Assembly: GCF_010686685.1 (NCBI RefSeq)
Contig: NZ_JAAGWD010000006.1
Coordinates: 1 to 64,000 of the forward strand
Reading direction: 5' to 3'
Length of the DNA stretch: 64,000 bases
Source: Pontibacter burrus
Lineage (GTDB): Bacteria > Bacteroidota > Bacteroidia > Cytophagales > Hymenobacteraceae
The notes below the pieces were generated by a model that saw only the letters and a program-made list of their open reading frames with translations, searched no databases and was not told the DNA's origin. How positions within the stretch are numbered: position 1 is the stretch's first letter; the number at the start of each line of letters is the position of its first letter. A program made the position numbers and the translations under genes. This document shows, one piece after another, positions 61,595 through 64,000 of the stretch.

Positions 61595-62725
61595 TTATTT
61601 CAGTTTCTGATTCATACGCTCAGCATCAGCTGTACGCTTCAGTCTTGTATAAACTGCCAACAGGTTTCTAATAGTTGCCTGGTCTTCCGGCTGTATCTGG
61701 TGAGCTTTTTCAAAGTATGGTAAAGATGCTTCGAAATGCTTCTTAGCCTGCGCTTCTAAGGCTTTACCACGCTTCTGGTATGTTGCGTAGTCCATTTTAG
61801 CAGCTCTGTTATTTACTTCAGTACCTTTGTTATACTCTAAAACCGCAAGGTTAAAGTAAGCATCAAAGTTTTTTGGATCTACTTCAATGGCTTTCTGATA
61901 GCTCTTATAAGCAGCATCCAGATCACCTTTTTTCTCCTGCAGGTTACCTAATACAGCATAAAGGCTGGCATTGTTTGGATCCTTTTCAATGGCTTTCTCC
62001 AGTTTAACCATTGCCTCATCAGCACGGTTATTTTTCAGGTAGTAGCGCAGTTCTTCCTGCATCAGGAATACACTGTTCGGATAGGCTTTCAGGGCTTCGG
62101 CAAGTGCAGTCATTACCTGCTCATCAGAAGCTTCTGTTTCCTGCAATAATTGGATCTTAGTTTTGTATGCATCTTCATCCGCATTGCCAGAAGCAATTAA
62201 CTTGTCTGTAAAGTTAATCGCCTTGCCATAATCCTGCTTGTTAATAGCTGCATAAGTACCATATTTTAAAGCAGTTGTATCGCCTGGCTTAACTTTAAGG
62301 GTTAACTCATAGTTAGCAATGGCCTTGTCCCAATCCTGCGCGTTGTGAGCTTCTATGGCCTGGTTCAGTACCTGAGCATAAAGCATCTCCATACGCTCTG
62401 GCACTTGCTTGCCATACTGTCCGTCTTTACCATCCAGCTGTATAGTTTTGTTATAAGCCTCCAGCACAATTTCAGGAGTTTTATCAGTAGCTAATTTACC
62501 ATATACCGGGTGGCCAATCATGTCCTGATAAACCATACCACGGGTAAACCATGTTTTAGCTTTATCCTTTGTTTTATCGTTCGCGATGGCTTTGTCAATC
62601 TCAGTCTGTGCTTTATCTAATGTACCATTCTTGTGGTTAAGGATGGCACTGTTCACAGCCGAGTTCTGAGCGCTTGCTACTGAAATAGTAGCAGCAGCCA
62701 GTGCGGTTAAGAGTACTTTTTTCAT
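61595..62725 (-). CDS. Periplasmic tetratricopeptide repeat protein
   Basis: 376 residues with signal peptide MKKVLLTALAAATISVASAQ, then multiple TPRs (AKTWFTRGMVYQDM; ALAEALKAYPNS; ASLYAVLGNLQEKKGDLDAAYKSYQKAIEVDP in part as YQKAIEVDPKN; FNLAVLEYNKG). It should act as a protein-interaction scaffold in the periplasm. It lies 72 bases downstream of gyrA on the same strand, but the C-rich start and signal suggest an independent role. Confidence 0.88.
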   Translation of the reverse strand: MKKVLLTALAAATISVASAQNSAVNSAILNHKNGTLDKAQTEIDKAIANDKTKDKAKTWFTRGMVYQDMIGHPVYGKLATDKTPEIVLEAYNKTIQLDGKDGQYGKQVPERMEMLYAQVLNQAIEAHNAQDWDKAIANYELTLKVKPGDTTALKYGTYAAINKQDYGKAINFTDKLIASGNADEDAYKTKIQLLQETEASDEQVMTALAEALKAYPNSVFLMQEELRYYLKNNRADEAMVKLEKAIEKDPNNASLYAVLGNLQEKKGDLDAAYKSYQKAIEVDPKNFDAYFNLAVLEYNKGTEVNNRAAKMDYATYQKRGKALEAQAKKHFEASLPYFEKAHQIQPEDQATIRNLLAVYTRLKRTADAERMNQKLK

Positions 62726-62797
62726 GCTCGTTTATGAAGGTTTGTGTTTGTAATTTAACGTTTACTAACTATAAATAAATTCATGTTAATCAACTTA

Positions 62798-64000
62798 TTA
62801 GGCTTCTTCAGTCTGCTCAGGGTCGATCATGGTATCAGGCTGAAGTGTTTCCTCCGGATCAAGTTCTGACTGCTGCATTACTACCTCTTCAAGCTCTTCT
62901 TCATTCTCCATCTCTACTTTCGCTACAGATGAGATTTGGTCGCCCTCGTTCAGCTTAATCAGTCGCACGCCTTGTGTTGCGCGGCCAATTACCCTGATAT
63001 CTGCTACTTTTAGCCTGATTGTAATACCGGAACGGTTAATGATCATCAGGTCATCTGTATCTGTTACGCCTTTAATAGCAACCAGTTTACCTGTTTTGTC
63101 GGTTACATTCAGGGTTTTAACACCTTTACCGCCGCGGTTCGTAATACGGTATTCTTCTAATAAAGATCGTTTACCAAATCCGTTCTCTGATACAACCAGT
63201 AGCTCTGTTTCCGGACTTTCTACACAAACCATACCAACTACTTTGTCATCTGGTCCGGCCAAGGTTACGCCGCGCACACCAGCTGCATTACGGCCCATTG
63301 GACGCACCTGCGATTCATTAAAGCGGATTGCCCTCCCCGACTCCAGCGCAATTATAATTTCGCTGTTGCCTGTAGTTAACTGCACATCCAGCAAACGGTC
63401 GCCTTCGTTTATAGTTATGGCGTTGATACCGTTTGTTCTTGGGCGTGAATAAGCTTCTAGTACCGTTTTCTTGATCGTACCTTGCTCTGTACAGAAAACC
63501 AGGTTGTGATTAAGTACAAAGTCCTGATTCTTAAGATCGTGCACATTCAGTACAGCACGTACTTTATCTTCGCGCTCTATTTGTATCAGGTTCTGGATAG
63601 CACGGCCTTTTGACGTTTTGCTACCTTCCGGAATCTCGTATACTTTAAGCCAGAACACACGGCCAAATTCTGTAAAGAACAGCATGTGATTATGCGTGCT
63701 TGCAATGAACAGGTGCTCTGTAAAGTCGCTTTCCTTAGATGCTGCAACCCCTCTGGATCCGATTCCACCACGGCTCTGGCTACGGTACTCGTTAAGCGAT
63801 GTACGCTTAATGTACCCTTCGTGCGAAATCGTAATCACCATGTTCTCTTCCGGGATCATATCCTCATAAGAGATATCTCCTGTGCTGGCTTCTATAGTTG
63901 TACGACGTGTATCGCCATAACGCTCTTTGATTTCAGCCAGTTCGTCTTTAATGATCTGCATACGCAGGTCTTCATCGTTCAGTACAGAGGTCAGGTAATC
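62798..64000 (-). CDS. gyrA: DNA gyrase subunit A, C-terminal part (5' partial)
   Basis: The frame continues past the window edge, so about 400 residues of the C-terminal portion are visible. It begins in the coiled-coil exit (DYLTSVLNDEDLRMQ, KDELAEIKERYGD) and covers the six-bladed DNA-wrapping beta-pinwheel: VITISHEGYIKRTSL, SRGGIGSRG (GyrA-box region), FTEFGRVFWLKVYEIPEG, RTNGINAITINEGD, VRPMGRNAAGVRGV, NRGGKGVKTLNV. It ends in an acidic tail (EEELEEVVMQQSELDPEETL in parts). Gyrase wraps DNA and introduces negative supercoils. The pinwheel and acidic tail favour GyrA over ParC. Confidence 0.93.
   Translation of the reverse strand, partial: DYLTSVLNDEDLRMQIIKDELAEIKERYGDTRRTTIEASTGDISYEDMIPEENMVITISHEGYIKRTSLNEYRSQSRGGIGSRGVAASKESDFTEHLFIASTHNHMLFFTEFGRVFWLKVYEIPEGSKTSKGRAIQNLIQIEREDKVRAVLNVHDLKNQDFVLNHNLVFCTEQGTIKKTVLEAYSRPRTNGINAITINEGDRLLDVQLTTGNSEIIIALESGRAIRFNESQVRPMGRNAAGVRGVTLAGPDDKVVGMVCVESPETELLVVSENGFGKRSLLEEYRITNRGGKGVKTLNVTDKTGKLVAIKGVTDTDDLMIINRSGITIRLKVADIRVIGRATQGVRLIKLNEGDQISSVAKVEMENEEELEEVVMQQSELDPEETLQPDTMIDPEQTEEA

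Overview
The window looks like chromosomal DNA of a Bacteroidota bacterium, most likely Cytophagales (Hymenobacteraceae, Pontibacter-like). The reasons are a type IX secretion C-terminal sorting domain, promoters of the TAnnTTTG type, starts without Shine-Dalgarno sequences, a GyrA C-terminal region of Bacteroidota type, and Bacteroidota-style intergenic repeats. The genus is an inference. No rRNA, tRNA, CRISPR array, transposase or prophage was seen.

Layout. 1-1.7 kb: 3' part of a secreted HYR-repeat adhesin-like protein. 1.8-6.4 kb: hisGDCB behind a His-rich leader peptide. 6.9-8.4 kb: secreted M20 peptidase. 8.4-16.3 kb: trpEGDCFBA plus a DAHP synthase behind a Trp-Trp-Trp leader peptide and attenuator hairpin. 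16.4-18.4 kb: secreted S9 peptidase. 18.5-21.9 kb: hisH-hisA-hisF-hisIE behind a second His-rich leader peptide with its own terminator. The two his blocks together cover all the steps from PRPP to histidine. 22-28 kb: a lipoprotein, an alpha/beta hydrolase, an AsmA-like membrane protein, an M20 amidohydrolase, a repeat-rich gap and a PrpE-like phosphatase. 28-34 kb: a seven-gene Mrp Na+/H+ antiporter operon. 34-39 kb: universal stress protein, beta-carbonic anhydrase, racemase and GNAT pair, retropepsin-PDZ protein. 39.3-48.5 kb: arginine cluster (GNAT acylglutamate synthase candidate, argG, argC, argD, acylornithine carbamoyltransferase, argB, argE-like, argH), possibly behind an Arg-rich leader. 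48.6-49.3 kb: a chemoreceptor-like sensor stub. 49.4-53.6 kb: an overlapping operon of C39-like peptidase, RimK-like ATP-grasp ligase, GCS2 ligase and N-formylglutamate amidohydrolase, which probably makes or processes an unknown peptide-like product. 54-64 kb: a YqaE lipoprotein, a J-domain chaperone, TruC, small hypotheticals, a degenerate GIY-YIG protein, a CDF exporter, MsrA, a holin-like membrane protein, a TPR protein and the 3' half of gyrA.

Three patterns go beyond gene content. (1) The palindrome AACTATAGTT occurs about 23 times exactly, and its core CTATAG about 110 times, in genes and spacers alike. That is far above chance and resembles the cyanobacterial HIP1 phenomenon. (2) Amino-acid-specific leader peptides precede trp and both his operons, pointing to ribosome-mediated attenuation, and a weaker candidate precedes the arg cluster. 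(3) The spacers inside the his, trp and arg operons carry small structured repeats: perfect hairpins with purine-rich tetraloops, a 60-nt element with a compensatory base change, and a GACAAAGGACAAAAG inverted repeat. All counts were made by eye and need a motif search to confirm.
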